Below, piece after piece: positions 15,848-24,062 of a stretch of DNA of 64,000 nucleotides. The notes under the pieces were generated by a model. That model did no database searches, was not told the origin of the DNA, and saw only the letters and a list, made by a program, of their open reading frames with translations. Every line of letters starts with the position of its first letter. Position 1 is the stretch's first letter. The DNA comes from Nonomuraea cypriaca (GTDB lineage Bacteria > Actinomycetota > Actinomycetes > Streptosporangiales > Streptosporangiaceae). The stretch lies in contig NZ_JADOGI010000012.1 of NCBI RefSeq assembly GCF_015645445.1, positions 23,127 to 87,126 of the forward strand, written 5' to 3'. The translations under genes and the position numbers were made by a program.

Positions 15848-16267
15848 ATGAAGAGACTCGTGCTGGCCTGGGCCGTCACCGCGGTCGCCGCCACCGGCGT
15901 GGCCGTGGCGGTGCTCGGGCTGCTCGGCACCGGCCTCACCGGCGGCTCCAGCCACGTGCTCAGTCAGGCGGAGGTACGCGCGGCCCTGGCCACGGTCACT
16001 CCGCGCACGGTCACCGCGCCGAGCGGCACCCCTTCGCAGGCGCCCCAGGGGAAGTTGATCCGCAGCGCGGGCGGCACCGTGATCGCCTCCTGCGACGGCG
16101 ACCAGATCACGCTGCGCTCGTGGAGCCCCGCCCAGGACTACTCGGTGGACCACGTGGAGCCGGGGCCTGGCCATGAGGCCAAGGTCGAGTTCGAGCTCGA
16201 CGATGGGGAAGAGGTCGAACTCGAAATCACCTGCGCGGGCGGCCAGCCGGTCACCCGTCAGGACTGA
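15848..16267 (+). CDS. Small exported protein of unknown function
   Basis: 139 residues. The N terminus is a signal/anchor (KRLVLAWAVTAVAATGVAVAVLGLLG). A short periplasm-side domain follows, with an acidic C-terminal stretch (KVEFELDDGEEVELEITC) and two cysteines that might pair. I do not recognise a family. Similar small exported proteins often sit next to OmpR-type two-component systems in actinomycetes, and this gene is divergent from the response regulator, so it may be its target or partner. Its 3' end overlaps that of the TetR gene by ten bases, tail to tail. Confidence 0.7.
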   Translation: MKRLVLAWAVTAVAATGVAVAVLGLLGTGLTGGSSHVLSQAEVRAALATVTPRTVTAPSGTPSQAPQGKLIRSAGGTVIASCDGDQITLRSWSPAQDYSVDHVEPGPGHEAKVEFELDDGEEVELEITCAGGQPVTRQD

Positions 16268-16857
16268 GCCGTCACGACGCCGGCGATGACCGTGGTCACC
16301 ATCTTGTGGACGGCGGCGGTGTCCGGTGGGGGGACTTCGCGGTCGGCGAACTGCAGGTGGCCGGCGCCGATCAGGGTGGGGGCGAGGGTGTTGATGTCGG
16401 CGTCCGGTGCGATGCGGCCCAGGTCGCGTTCCGCGGTGAGGTAGGAGGCGATCATGGCCGCCGCCTCCGTCGCCAGCGGGATGCCGCCGCCCGGTCTGGC
16501 CTGGCGCAGCCGGGCGCGCAGGTCGTCACGGAAGGTGATGAGGGCGACGATCGCCACCGCGACCGACTGGAACAAGGTCATCAGCGCATCGGTGAGGTTG
16601 CCGGCCACGGTGCCGGTGCCGGCGGACTCCCGCAGGGCGGCGGCCTGGGCTTCCATCCGGGCGATGCGGTCGAGCACGAGTTCGGCGAGGAAGGCGTCGA
16701 AGTCGTCGAAGTGCCGGTGCAGGACGCCCTTGGCGACGCCCGCCTCGGTAGTGACCGCCCGGCTGGTCAGCGCGTGCGGCCCGTCCCTGAGCAGGACGCG
16801 TTCTGCGGCGTCGAACAACTGCTCGCGTACGTCGCGGATGGCCACGCCTGTCGGCAC
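16258..16857 (-). CDS. TetR-family repressor
   Basis: 199 residues. The N-terminal helix-turn-helix reads REQLFDAAERVLLRDGPHALTSRAVTTEAGVAKGVLHRHFDDFDAFL, the standard TetR DNA-binding fold (about 10-57), followed by an all-helical ligand domain with no recognised signature. The gene is divergent from the methyltransferase at 16923. The 65-base gap carries two copies of a 16-base inverted repeat, so the regulator probably represses the methyltransferase/hydrolase pair and itself. Confidence 0.9.
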   Translation of the reverse strand: MPTGVAIRDVREQLFDAAERVLLRDGPHALTSRAVTTEAGVAKGVLHRHFDDFDAFLAELVLDRIARMEAQAAALRESAGTGTVAGNLTDALMTLFQSVAVAIVALITFRDDLRARLRQARPGGGIPLATEAAAMIASYLTAERDLGRIAPDADINTLAPTLIGAGHLQFADREVPPPDTAAVHKMVTTVIAGVVTAQS

Positions 16858-16894
16858 CGTGCATACCTGCCTTCGCTCGCCAGGCCCTTGCTGA

Positions 16895-16930
16895 GTGGGC
16901 GCATGCCCACTAAGGTGGGCGCATGCCCAC
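16895..16930. promoter_or_regulatory. Tandem TetR-type operators overlapping a start codon
   Basis: GTGGGC-GCAT-GCCCAC occurs twice, at 16895-16910 and 16915-16930. Arms are six bases with a four-base spacer, and the copies are spaced exactly 20 bases, about two helical turns. The second copy contains the ATG of the downstream methyltransferase (16923) and overlaps its AAGG ribosome site. Binding by the divergent TetR protein would block initiation directly. The link to that TetR is inferred from position and symmetry. Confidence 0.7.
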
Positions 16931-17750
16931 TATAGCGTCTTCCGAGAACGAGCCTCATCAGCACCGGCAGATGGCGGAGTCGTTCGGCGTGGACGCCGAA
17001 CGCTACGACCGGACCCGCCCGCGCTACCCCGACGCCATGGTGGATCGGATCGTCGCCGCCAGCCCAGGACCCGACGTTCTCGACGTCGGCTGCGGCACCG
17101 GGATAGCGGCCAGGCAGTTCCAGGCGGCCGGCTGTGCGGTGCTGGGTGTCGAGCCCGACGCGCGGATGGCCGACTTCGCCCGGCGCGGCGGACTCGAGGC
17201 CGAGGTGGCGACGATCGAGGACTGGGATCCCGCCGGGCGGACGTTCGACGCGGTCATCGCCGGGCAGGCCTGGCACTGGGTGGACCCCGTCGCCGGAGCG
17301 GCCAAGGCGGCGCGGGTGCTGCGCCCCGGCGGGCGGCTGGCGGTGTTCTGGAACGCGTTCGAGCTCCCGCCCGACATCGCGGAGGCCGGCGCCGCGGTCT
17401 TCAGCCGGGTGGTGCCCGACTCGCCGTTCAAGTTCCCGACGACGCAGAAGGAAGTTCTGGCCGGGAGCCAGATGATGTGTGCCAAGGCCGCCGACGGGAT
17501 CCGGGAGGCGGGCGGGTTCGGCGAACCGGAGCAGTGGCGGTTCGACTGGGAGCGGCCCTATACCCGGGACGAGTGGCTGGACCAGCTGCCCACCTCCGGT
17601 GGCCTCACCAGGCTCCCGCCGGACAAGCTGGCGGAGGTGCTTGAGGGTGCCGGTGCTGCCGTCGACGCGGTGGGAGGCACCTTCACGATGCGTTACATCA
17701 CGGTGGTGGTCACAGCGGCGATCACCGCGACGCGAACCGGTGCCGCCTGA
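16923..17750 (+). CDS. Class I SAM-dependent methyltransferase (Methyltransf_11 type)
   Basis: 275 residues. The SAM site is DVLDVGCGTGIAARQFQAAG (about 44-63), followed by VLGVEPDARMADFARR and the motif GQAWHWVDP typical of this small-molecule methyltransferase subgroup. Initiation at ATG 16923 uses AAGG eight to eleven bases upstream, and both sit inside or next to the TetR-type operator. The alpha/beta-hydrolase gene follows on the same strand and may be co-transcribed. The substrate is unknown; a detoxification or self-modification role would fit TetR control. Confidence 0.87.
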   Translation: MPTIASSENEPHQHRQMAESFGVDAERYDRTRPRYPDAMVDRIVAASPGPDVLDVGCGTGIAARQFQAAGCAVLGVEPDARMADFARRGGLEAEVATIEDWDPAGRTFDAVIAGQAWHWVDPVAGAAKAARVLRPGGRLAVFWNAFELPPDIAEAGAAVFSRVVPDSPFKFPTTQKEVLAGSQMMCAKAADGIREAGGFGEPEQWRFDWERPYTRDEWLDQLPTSGGLTRLPPDKLAEVLEGAGAAVDAVGGTFTMRYITVVVTAAITATRTGAA

Positions 17751-17878
17751 CCAGGACGTGGATAAGCGCAAGCTCGCGCCCATCCAGCACGGACGTGAGC
17801 TTGCCGTTGGTCCTGGAGCTGCGGCCCTGCCCGGCGAACACCCTCAACCACCCACCAAGGGATGCCCCGTTGCTGCGC

Positions 17879-19114
17879 ATGACCGACCACACCTTCACCG
17901 TCCCGCTGGACCACGCCGACCCGGCGGGCGCCACCATCGAGGTGTTCGCCCGTGAGGTGGTCGCGCCGGACCAGGACGGAACGGACCTGCCCTGGCTGCT
18001 GTTCCTGCAGGGCGGCCCCGGCGGCAAATCGCCCCGGCCGCCGGTGGGCGCCGGGTGGCTGGGCCACGCGCTGAAGACTCATCGGGTGCTGTTGCTCGAT
18101 CAGCGGGGCACCGGCCGCAGCACGCCGGTGACGGCCCGTACGGTGAACGGCATGGCACCGGCCTCGCTGGCGGCCTACCTGGAGCGCTTCCGGGCCGACA
18201 GCATCGCGGCGGACGCCGAGTTGATCCGCGGCGCGCTCACCGGCGGCCGGCCGTGGGACACGCTGGGGCAGAGCTATGGCGGCTTCGTCACCCTCGCCTA
18301 CCTGTCACAGGCGCCGCAGGGCCTGCGCACCTGTTACGTGACCGGCGGCCTGCCCGGCCTGGGTACGACCGCCGACGACGTGTATGCCCGGACATATCCG
18401 TACATGATGGAAAGGAACGCCGCCTACTACCAGCGGTACCCGGGCGACGTGGCCGTGGTCCGCGGGCTGGCCGACCACCTGGACGCCCACGACGTACGAC
18501 TCCCCGACGGCGACCGGCTGACCAGCCGGAGGCTGCGGCTGCTCGGCAACGCGTTCGGCATGAGCGACGGATTCGAGCGGGTGCACTGGATGCTGGAGGG
18601 GGCCTGGCACGGCGCCTCGCTCGCGGACGGCTTCCGCTACGAGGTCATGGCGATGACCGGCTTCGTCGACACCCCGATCTTCGCCTTGCAGGAGTACACC
18701 TTCGACCAGCCGGGCCGCGCGACCGGCTGGGCGGCGGAACGAGCCCTGGCACAGCATCCGGCCTTCGCCGCCGATGCCGACCCGCTGCTGTTCACGGGCG
18801 AGATGATGTACCGCTGGATGTTCGAGGAGATCAACGCGCTCCGGCCGTTCGCGGCCGCCGCCGACCTGCTCGCCGCCGCCGGCGACCGGCCACCCCTGTA
18901 CGACCATGCCCGCCTCGCCGCCAACGAGGTACCGGTCATCGCCGCCGTCTATTCCGACGACACGTATGTCCCCGCTGACCTGCAACTACGCACCGCCGAG
19001 CAGGTGGGGAACACGCGTGTCTGGCTCACGGGCGAATACCAGCATGACGGCCTGCGGGTCTCGGACGGGCGGGTGCTGGCCCGGTTGATGGACATGGCCG
19101 CCGGCCGAGCCTGA
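17879..19114 (+). CDS. Alpha/beta hydrolase, prolyl iminopeptidase-like (S33)
   Basis: About 411 residues. Motifs of the S33 peptidases appear in order: FTVPLDHADP near the start, the oxyanion-region LQGGPGGK (about 45), LLLDQRGTGRS, and the nucleophile elbow GQSYGGF. The acid lies probably near the YSDDTYVP segment (about 363), and the catalytic His in EYQHDGL. These enzymes release N-terminal proline or hydrolyse small amides and esters. No signal peptide is seen, so it is cytoplasmic. I place the start at ATG 17879 because conserved sequence begins there; an in-frame GTG at 17795 would add 28 unconserved residues. It follows the methyltransferase in the TetR-controlled group. Confidence 0.85.
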   Translation: MTDHTFTVPLDHADPAGATIEVFAREVVAPDQDGTDLPWLLFLQGGPGGKSPRPPVGAGWLGHALKTHRVLLLDQRGTGRSTPVTARTVNGMAPASLAAYLERFRADSIAADAELIRGALTGGRPWDTLGQSYGGFVTLAYLSQAPQGLRTCYVTGGLPGLGTTADDVYARTYPYMMERNAAYYQRYPGDVAVVRGLADHLDAHDVRLPDGDRLTSRRLRLLGNAFGMSDGFERVHWMLEGAWHGASLADGFRYEVMAMTGFVDTPIFALQEYTFDQPGRATGWAAERALAQHPAFAADADPLLFTGEMMYRWMFEEINALRPFAAAADLLAAAGDRPPLYDHARLAANEVPVIAAVYSDDTYVPADLQLRTAEQVGNTRVWLTGEYQHDGLRVSDGRVLARLMDMAAGRA

Positions 19115-19171
19115 CACCCCGAGACATCGCGGCCGTCAGGCGCTGAACGTCGCCTGCTGGCGCCCAGAGCG

Positions 19172-21085
19172 TCAGGTTTCGGCGCTGAGCGCCGCCTTGG
19201 TGAGGTCGGCCTGTCGCCTGATCTGCCCCATGATGACCGGGTTCACCCCCTTGGCCGCGAAGGTGGCGACCATCTGGTCCATCACCGCGTTCGCCCGGTC
19301 CAGGTCCCCCTGCCGCGCCTCGGCCCTGGCCAGCCGCCGCATCACCATGTTCAGGGTGATGTTGTCGATGCTCGCCGCGCGGACGACGCGTACGAGCTGC
19401 TCGACCCCCTGCTTGGGGTCCGGCGGGCGGACCCGCAGCCGCTTGTCCGCCGTCAGCGCCTTGAACCCGCGCTCGGCGTTGAGCCCCTTGACCATCCGGG
19501 CGTAGACGGACAATGGGTGGCCGGAGTACCGGTCGATCATCTCGTCCAGCGCCGCGTTGCCCGCGCGCAGCGCCGGCGAGTCGGAGCCGAGCAGGGAGAA
19601 CAGCTTGCCCTGCTCCTCGCCCAGCATCAGCTCGGCCACCCGGTGGTCGTCGCCGGTGACCGGGACACGCACCCTGACCAGGCAGGCGGGGGAGACGACG
19701 CGGGAGCCGTCGGCGGCGGCGTACTGGGCGCGGACCTGGTAGTCGCCGGGCTCTTGGAAGTAGTGGCCGTCGCGGCCGTGCCCGACGTACGCGCTGCGGT
19801 ACATCGCCGGGTTGCCCGCGTCCAGCCGGATCTCCGGCGAGGCGTCCACGCAGTGCCGCATCATCGGCCGGTACAACACGGTCCTGCCGCCCGGCTGCGT
19901 GATCGACACCTGGGTGAACTCCGTGTCGGGATGCAGGTGCCCGTGCGTCGTACGAGCCCCGCCCGCGCAGGACAGCTTGAGCTCGACCACGACCGGCTCG
20001 CCCAGCTCGAACGACTCCTTGGCGCGCAACTCCAGCCGCAGCCCCGATGAGTCCTCGGCCGGCTGCTCGAACGGCTCGATCTCGGCCGCCCCGACGCCGA
20101 ACGCGTTCGCGCCCATGACCACGTCACGGTGGAAGCCGTGCCGCAGGTGCACCAGCTCGGGGTCGGTGAACTGGAACGGGAACGCCGCCCAGTAGGCGGG
20201 CTCGCCGCCAGGGGAGTAGTTCTGTACGTAGTTCATCCAGGACAGGTCGCCGAAGCCGCCGTCGGGGCCGAGGGGCTGGGGCGGGGTGGCGAGGTTTTTC
20301 TGCCAGGAGTGCAGCAGGTTGAAGGCATGCCCCAACTCATGCACATAAGTCCGTAACTGCGCCCGCTGCGCCTCCGGCGTCGTTCCCTTGATGGCGTCGT
20401 AGAACACCGCCGAGCCCTGCCGCTGGTGGGCGTCGTTGTAGTCGAACATGATCCCCCGGTAGCCGCCCACGTGCTTGCTCGCCACCAGCAGCCACAACCG
20501 CCAGGCCGGCGCGTCCCCGAACGCGCTGAACTGCTGCGTCATCGCGTGATGCAGCTCCGCGTCGTCCCACGCCAGGTCCGCGCCCGACCCGTCCACCGGG
20601 ATCACCCCCGGCTCGGTCAGGGTCACCTCGACGCCCGCCTCCGCGTACGCCGCCCGCACGTCCAGCTCCCTGGCCGCCGAGCCGCCGGGCCCCGGCAGCG
20701 ACCCCGTGTGGTACGACACGAACGGCACCGTTCCCACCACGGAGTCCTGCTCCAGCGTCACACCGCGAAAATACGGCGAGACGAAGCCCACCCGGTAGGT
20801 ACGCCCAGCCACCACGGCGGTCCCCGACCCGTCGGCGATCGTGACGCTCACGTCCGTCACCGCCGTCTCGGCCGTGAAGACCCCGCGCCCCAGGATCCGC
20901 GTCCCGTCGGCCCCGGCCCGCACGGACGGCGCCTCGACCACGAACGAGCCCATGTAGGAGGCGCCCGTGAACAGGTCGCCGCTCACCCGCCCGGTCGGCC
21001 GGGCCCCGTCGACGTCGACCCGGAGCGCCAGCCGCGAATCGCCGTCCTGTCCCTCGTACGAGCCGCTGATCATGGGAGGAGTCAT
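19172..21085 (-). CDS. Metzincin-like zinc metallopeptidase, multidomain, family unclear
   Basis: 637 residues. Residues about 1-120 are beta-rich and open with ISGSYEGQDG. A peptidase-like region follows with HELGHAFNLLH (about 251-261), the HExxHxxxxxH zinc motif of metzincins, preceded by a long insertion-rich fold. After it come a beta domain (about 360-480) with two cysteines and a helical C-terminal ~140 residues with repeat-like helices. I see no secretion signal, which is odd for a metzincin; secretion by another route or a missed upstream start are both possible. I do not recognise the precise family. It is convergent with the hydrolase gene and stands alone. Confidence 0.7.
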   Translation of the reverse strand: MTPPMISGSYEGQDGDSRLALRVDVDGARPTGRVSGDLFTGASYMGSFVVEAPSVRAGADGTRILGRGVFTAETAVTDVSVTIADGSGTAVVAGRTYRVGFVSPYFRGVTLEQDSVVGTVPFVSYHTGSLPGPGGSAARELDVRAAYAEAGVEVTLTEPGVIPVDGSGADLAWDDAELHHAMTQQFSAFGDAPAWRLWLLVASKHVGGYRGIMFDYNDAHQRQGSAVFYDAIKGTTPEAQRAQLRTYVHELGHAFNLLHSWQKNLATPPQPLGPDGGFGDLSWMNYVQNYSPGGEPAYWAAFPFQFTDPELVHLRHGFHRDVVMGANAFGVGAAEIEPFEQPAEDSSGLRLELRAKESFELGEPVVVELKLSCAGGARTTHGHLHPDTEFTQVSITQPGGRTVLYRPMMRHCVDASPEIRLDAGNPAMYRSAYVGHGRDGHYFQEPGDYQVRAQYAAADGSRVVSPACLVRVRVPVTGDDHRVAELMLGEEQGKLFSLLGSDSPALRAGNAALDEMIDRYSGHPLSVYARMVKGLNAERGFKALTADKRLRVRPPDPKQGVEQLVRVVRAASIDNITLNMVMRRLARAEARQGDLDRANAVMDQMVATFAAKGVNPVIMGQIRRQADLTKAALSAET

Positions 21086-21116
21086 ACCCGGAGACTTCCC
21101 CCACCGGGGGTGCCTG

Positions 21117-21329
21117 TCAACGACCTCCGCGAACTTGCAATGCCCCGAGGAGCTCCTCCGACGCCCTGGTGATCGTCTCGACGGCCCGGTCGAACGCCTC
21201 CGCGTTGTGCGCGGCCGGCGCGCGGAACCCGGAGATCTTCCTGACGTACTGCAACGCGGCCGCGCGCACGTCGTCCTCGGTCACGCTCTCGGTGTACGGG
21301 GGCCGCAGCGTCTTGATGCTTCTACACAT
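21117..21329 (-). CDS. DUF2277 family small protein
   Basis: 70 residues. The opening MCRSIKTLRPPYTE is the hallmark of DUF2277, followed by DDVRAAALQYVRKISGFRAPA and a helical tail. The function is unknown; the invariant N-terminal Cys and Arg suggest a binding role. It starts three bases after the second IclR gene stop and is the last gene of the glycolate operon, so it is probably co-transcribed. Confidence 0.85.
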   Translation of the reverse strand: MCRSIKTLRPPYTESVTEDDVRAAALQYVRKISGFRAPAAHNAEAFDRAVETITRASEELLGALQVRGGR

Positions 21330-21332
21330 GTC

Positions 21333-22073
21333 CTAAAGGTAATAGCCGATGCGCCGGCTTATCTCCCGCGCGCCCTCGGCCAGCAGTTCGCCCACCTCGG
21401 GCAGCCGCTGCCGCGTCAGCCGGTAGGACGGCCCCGAGGCGCTCACCGCGGCCGTCACCGACCCGTCGTTGCCCCTGATCGGCGCGGCCACCGCGGTCAG
21501 CCCCACTTCCAGCTCCTCCACGGTGGTGGCCCAGCCGCGCTCCCTGATCTCGTCGAGCCCCAGCCCGGCCTCGGTCGTGATCGTCCGTGGCGTGTAGCGT
21601 TCCAGCTCCGCGGGCAGCGGCAGGGCGCCGAAGGCCAGCAGCACCTTGCCGCTGGAGGTGGCGTGCGCCGGGGTGCCCTGACCGACCCAGTTGTGCCCGC
21701 TGATCGCCGAGGGGCCGCGTACCTGGGTGATGTTGACCGCGTCGCCGGCCTGCGGCACCGCGACGTTGACGGTCTCGCCGATCTCCCCGGCCAGCCGCCT
21801 GCACACCTCGCTGCTCTCCCGCGCCAGATCGAGCTGGGCCGTGGCCGCGCCGGCCAGGCGCACCACGCCGAACCCGAGCCGGTAGCGCCCCCGATCACCG
21901 CTCTGTTCCACCAGCCGGCCCTGTTCCAGCGCCGCCAGCAGCCGGGAAGCTGTGGATTTGTGTACGTCGAGTTCGGTCGCTAGATCCGTCACCCGGGTCG
22001 CGCCCTCACGCGCGAGGATCTCCAGGATGGCAATGGCCCGATCTACTGACTGCACCGTGGCGCTGTTGCTCAT
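21333..22073 (-). CDS. IclR-family regulator, second copy
   Basis: 246 residues. The N-terminal winged helix (SVDRAIAILEILAREG, then RVTDLATELDVHKSTASRLLAALEQ) is followed by the IclR effector domain (TVNVAVPQAGDAVNI, HATSSGKVLLAFG, VAAPIRGNDGSVTAAVSASGP). It is 19 bases downstream of another IclR gene, so two paralogues end one operon. IclR proteins typically sense small acids such as glyoxylate or pyruvate, which matches the upstream glycolate oxidase and malate synthase genes. Confidence 0.9.
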   Translation of the reverse strand: MSNSATVQSVDRAIAILEILAREGATRVTDLATELDVHKSTASRLLAALEQGRLVEQSGDRGRYRLGFGVVRLAGAATAQLDLARESSEVCRRLAGEIGETVNVAVPQAGDAVNITQVRGPSAISGHNWVGQGTPAHATSSGKVLLAFGALPLPAELERYTPRTITTEAGLGLDEIRERGWATTVEELEVGLTAVAAPIRGNDGSVTAAVSASGPSYRLTRQRLPEVGELLAEGAREISRRIGYYL

Positions 22074-22092
22074 ACCGCAACAGCATACGTCG

Positions 22093-22860
22093 TTAGGTTT
22101 TCGACCCAGGAGCGTCGTCAGGTATCGGTGCCAGCTCGTTGCCGAAATCGAGGGCGATCTTACGCAGTCCCTCGGCCAGGTCGTCGCGGTCCAGCGCGTC
22201 GATCCGCTCGGCGGGACCCGACACCGACATCGCCGCCGTCACCCGCCGGCCGTCCCACACGGGCACGGCCAGGCAGTGCACCCCGAGCTCCTCCTCGCCC
22301 AGGTCCATGGCGTAACCGCGGCCCTTGACGAGGTCGAGCTCGGTGAGCATGGCCACCATGTCGGTGATCGTGTTGGGGGTGCGGCGGGGCATGCCGGTCC
22401 GTTCGAACACGGCCACCGCGTCGGCGGCCGGGCGATCGGCCAGCAGCACCTTGCCCACGGCCGTACTGTGCGGCAGCACCCGCCTGCCGACCTCGGCGAA
22501 CATGCGCAGCCTGCGCGGCGAAGGCACCTGCGCCACGTAGACGACGAAGTCGCCTTCGAGCACGGCCAGGTTGGCGGTCTCGCCGGACAGCTCGACCATC
22601 TTGGTGAGGTACGGCTGCGCCCACACGCCCACCATGCTCTCCGCGATCCCGCCCAGGCGCACGAGACCGCCGCCCAGGGCGTAGCGCCGGTCGGATTCCT
22701 GGCGTACGTATCCGCGCGCGAGCAGGGTCCGCAGCAGCCGGTGGATGGTGCCGTACGGCAGCCCTGTCCTGGCCGCGATCTCCGACAGCCCGGCCCCGCC
22801 ACCGTGCGCGGCCAGGGCTTCCAGCACGTCGAGTGCCCGCTCGACGGACTGGACGCTCAC
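22093..22860 (-). CDS. IclR-family regulator of the glycolate operon
   Basis: 255 residues from a GTG that overlaps the glcF stop as GTGA. It has a winged helix (SVERALDVLEALAAHGGGAGLSEIAARTGL) and an effector domain (ETANLAVLEGDFVVYVAQ, PHSTAVGKVLLAD, HCLAVPVWDGRRVTAAMSVSGP). The close coupling to glcDEF-aceB makes it the prime candidate to control that operon in response to glyoxylate or glycolate. The inverted repeat at 28299-28317 ahead of aceB is a possible binding site. Confidence 0.92.
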   Translation of the reverse strand: MSVQSVERALDVLEALAAHGGGAGLSEIAARTGLPYGTIHRLLRTLLARGYVRQESDRRYALGGGLVRLGGIAESMVGVWAQPYLTKMVELSGETANLAVLEGDFVVYVAQVPSPRRLRMFAEVGRRVLPHSTAVGKVLLADRPAADAVAVFERTGMPRRTPNTITDMVAMLTELDLVKGRGYAMDLGEEELGVHCLAVPVWDGRRVTAAMSVSGPAERIDALDRDDLAEGLRKIALDFGNELAPIPDDAPGSKT

Positions 22861-24062
22861 AACGGGACCCCGCGCAGCGAGGCGTCGAGCACCTCGGCGG
22901 TGTGCGCCACCCTGATGTCCGCGCCGGCCCGCCGCATGGCGGCGGCGATCTGCATGGTGCAGCCGGGGTTGGCCGAGACCAGCAGCTCCGCGCCGGTCGT
23001 GCCGACCTGCTTGGCCTTCCTGTCGCCGAGGTCGCGCGCGGCCTCGGGCTGCAGCAGGTTGTACGTGCCCGCCGACCCGCAGCAGATGGCCGACTCGGGG
23101 ATCTCCCGCAGCTCCAGCTCGGGGATGCCGCTCAGCAGCGCGCGCGGCTGTGCGCGCACGCCCTGGGCGTGGGCCAGGTGGCAGGCGTCGTGGTAGGCGA
23201 CGGTGACCGGCATGGGGTGCCGCGTGGCCACGGGACCGAGCTCGGCCAGGAACTCCGACAGGTCCTTCACCTTGAACCCGGGCTCGGCGCCGAGCAACTC
23301 GCCGTATTCCTTCATGGTGGAGCCGCAGCCGGCCGCGTTCACCACGACGGTGTCGACCCCGGCCTTCATGAACGCCCTGGCCGTGCGGCGGGCCAGCCGC
23401 CTGGCCTGGTCGTCGCGCCCGGAGTGCACGCTGAGCGCCCCGCAGCAGCCCTGCGAGCGCGGGATCACCACGTCACAGCCCTCCAGCGCGAGCACGCGGG
23501 CGGTGGCCGCGTTCACCTGCGGGAAGAACTCACCCTGCACGCAACCGGTGAGCATGCCCACCACGGCCCGGCGCTCGCCCCTGGCCCTGACGACGCGCGG
23601 CATCCGCGGCCGGTGCTCCACGCCCGGCGCCAGCGCGGCCATGGCGCCGAGACTCGGATGCACCCGGGTGAGGAACGGCGCCATCCGCCGGGCCAGCCAC
23701 ATCGTCGGCCGCAGCAGCCGCAGCCTGCGCGGGTAGGGGAACAGGCTGAACACGATGCCGCGTACGGCCCGCTCCCGCGGCTCGCGTACGTGCTCCCGCT
23801 CCACCACGACCCTGGTCTGCTCGATCAGCTTGTCGTACTGCACGCCGGACGGGCACGCCGTGACACAGGCCATGCAGCCCAGGCAGGCGTCGAGGTGCCC
23901 GGCCATCTCCGGGGTGATCGGAGTGCCCTCGACGTGCTGCTGCATCAGGTTGATCCGCCCGCGCGGCGAGTCCATTTCCTCGCCCCACAGGGCATAAGTC
24001 GGACATGTCGGCAGGCAGAACCCGCAGTGCACACAGTCGTTGATCAGTTTCGGATCGATCAT
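22857..24062 (-). CDS. glcF: Glycolate oxidase iron-sulfur subunit
   Basis: 401 residues. Two 4Fe-4S motifs lie in the first 90 residues: CVHCGFCLPTCP and CLGCMACVTACP. Two CCG domains follow (GCVQGEFFPQ, GCCGALSVHSG; then HDACHLAHAQG, ICCGSAG). GlcF passes electrons from the FAD subunits to the membrane quinone pool. The ATG at 24062 shares its A with the glcE stop (TGATG), so translation is coupled. Longer frames that extend upstream are read-through of glcE in another frame. Confidence 0.93.
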   Translation of the reverse strand: MIDPKLINDCVHCGFCLPTCPTYALWGEEMDSPRGRINLMQQHVEGTPITPEMAGHLDACLGCMACVTACPSGVQYDKLIEQTRVVVEREHVREPRERAVRGIVFSLFPYPRRLRLLRPTMWLARRMAPFLTRVHPSLGAMAALAPGVEHRPRMPRVVRARGERRAVVGMLTGCVQGEFFPQVNAATARVLALEGCDVVIPRSQGCCGALSVHSGRDDQARRLARRTARAFMKAGVDTVVVNAAGCGSTMKEYGELLGAEPGFKVKDLSEFLAELGPVATRHPMPVTVAYHDACHLAHAQGVRAQPRALLSGIPELELREIPESAICCGSAGTYNLLQPEAARDLGDRKAKQVGTTGAELLVSANPGCTMQIAAAMRRAGADIRVAHTAEVLDASLRGVPL

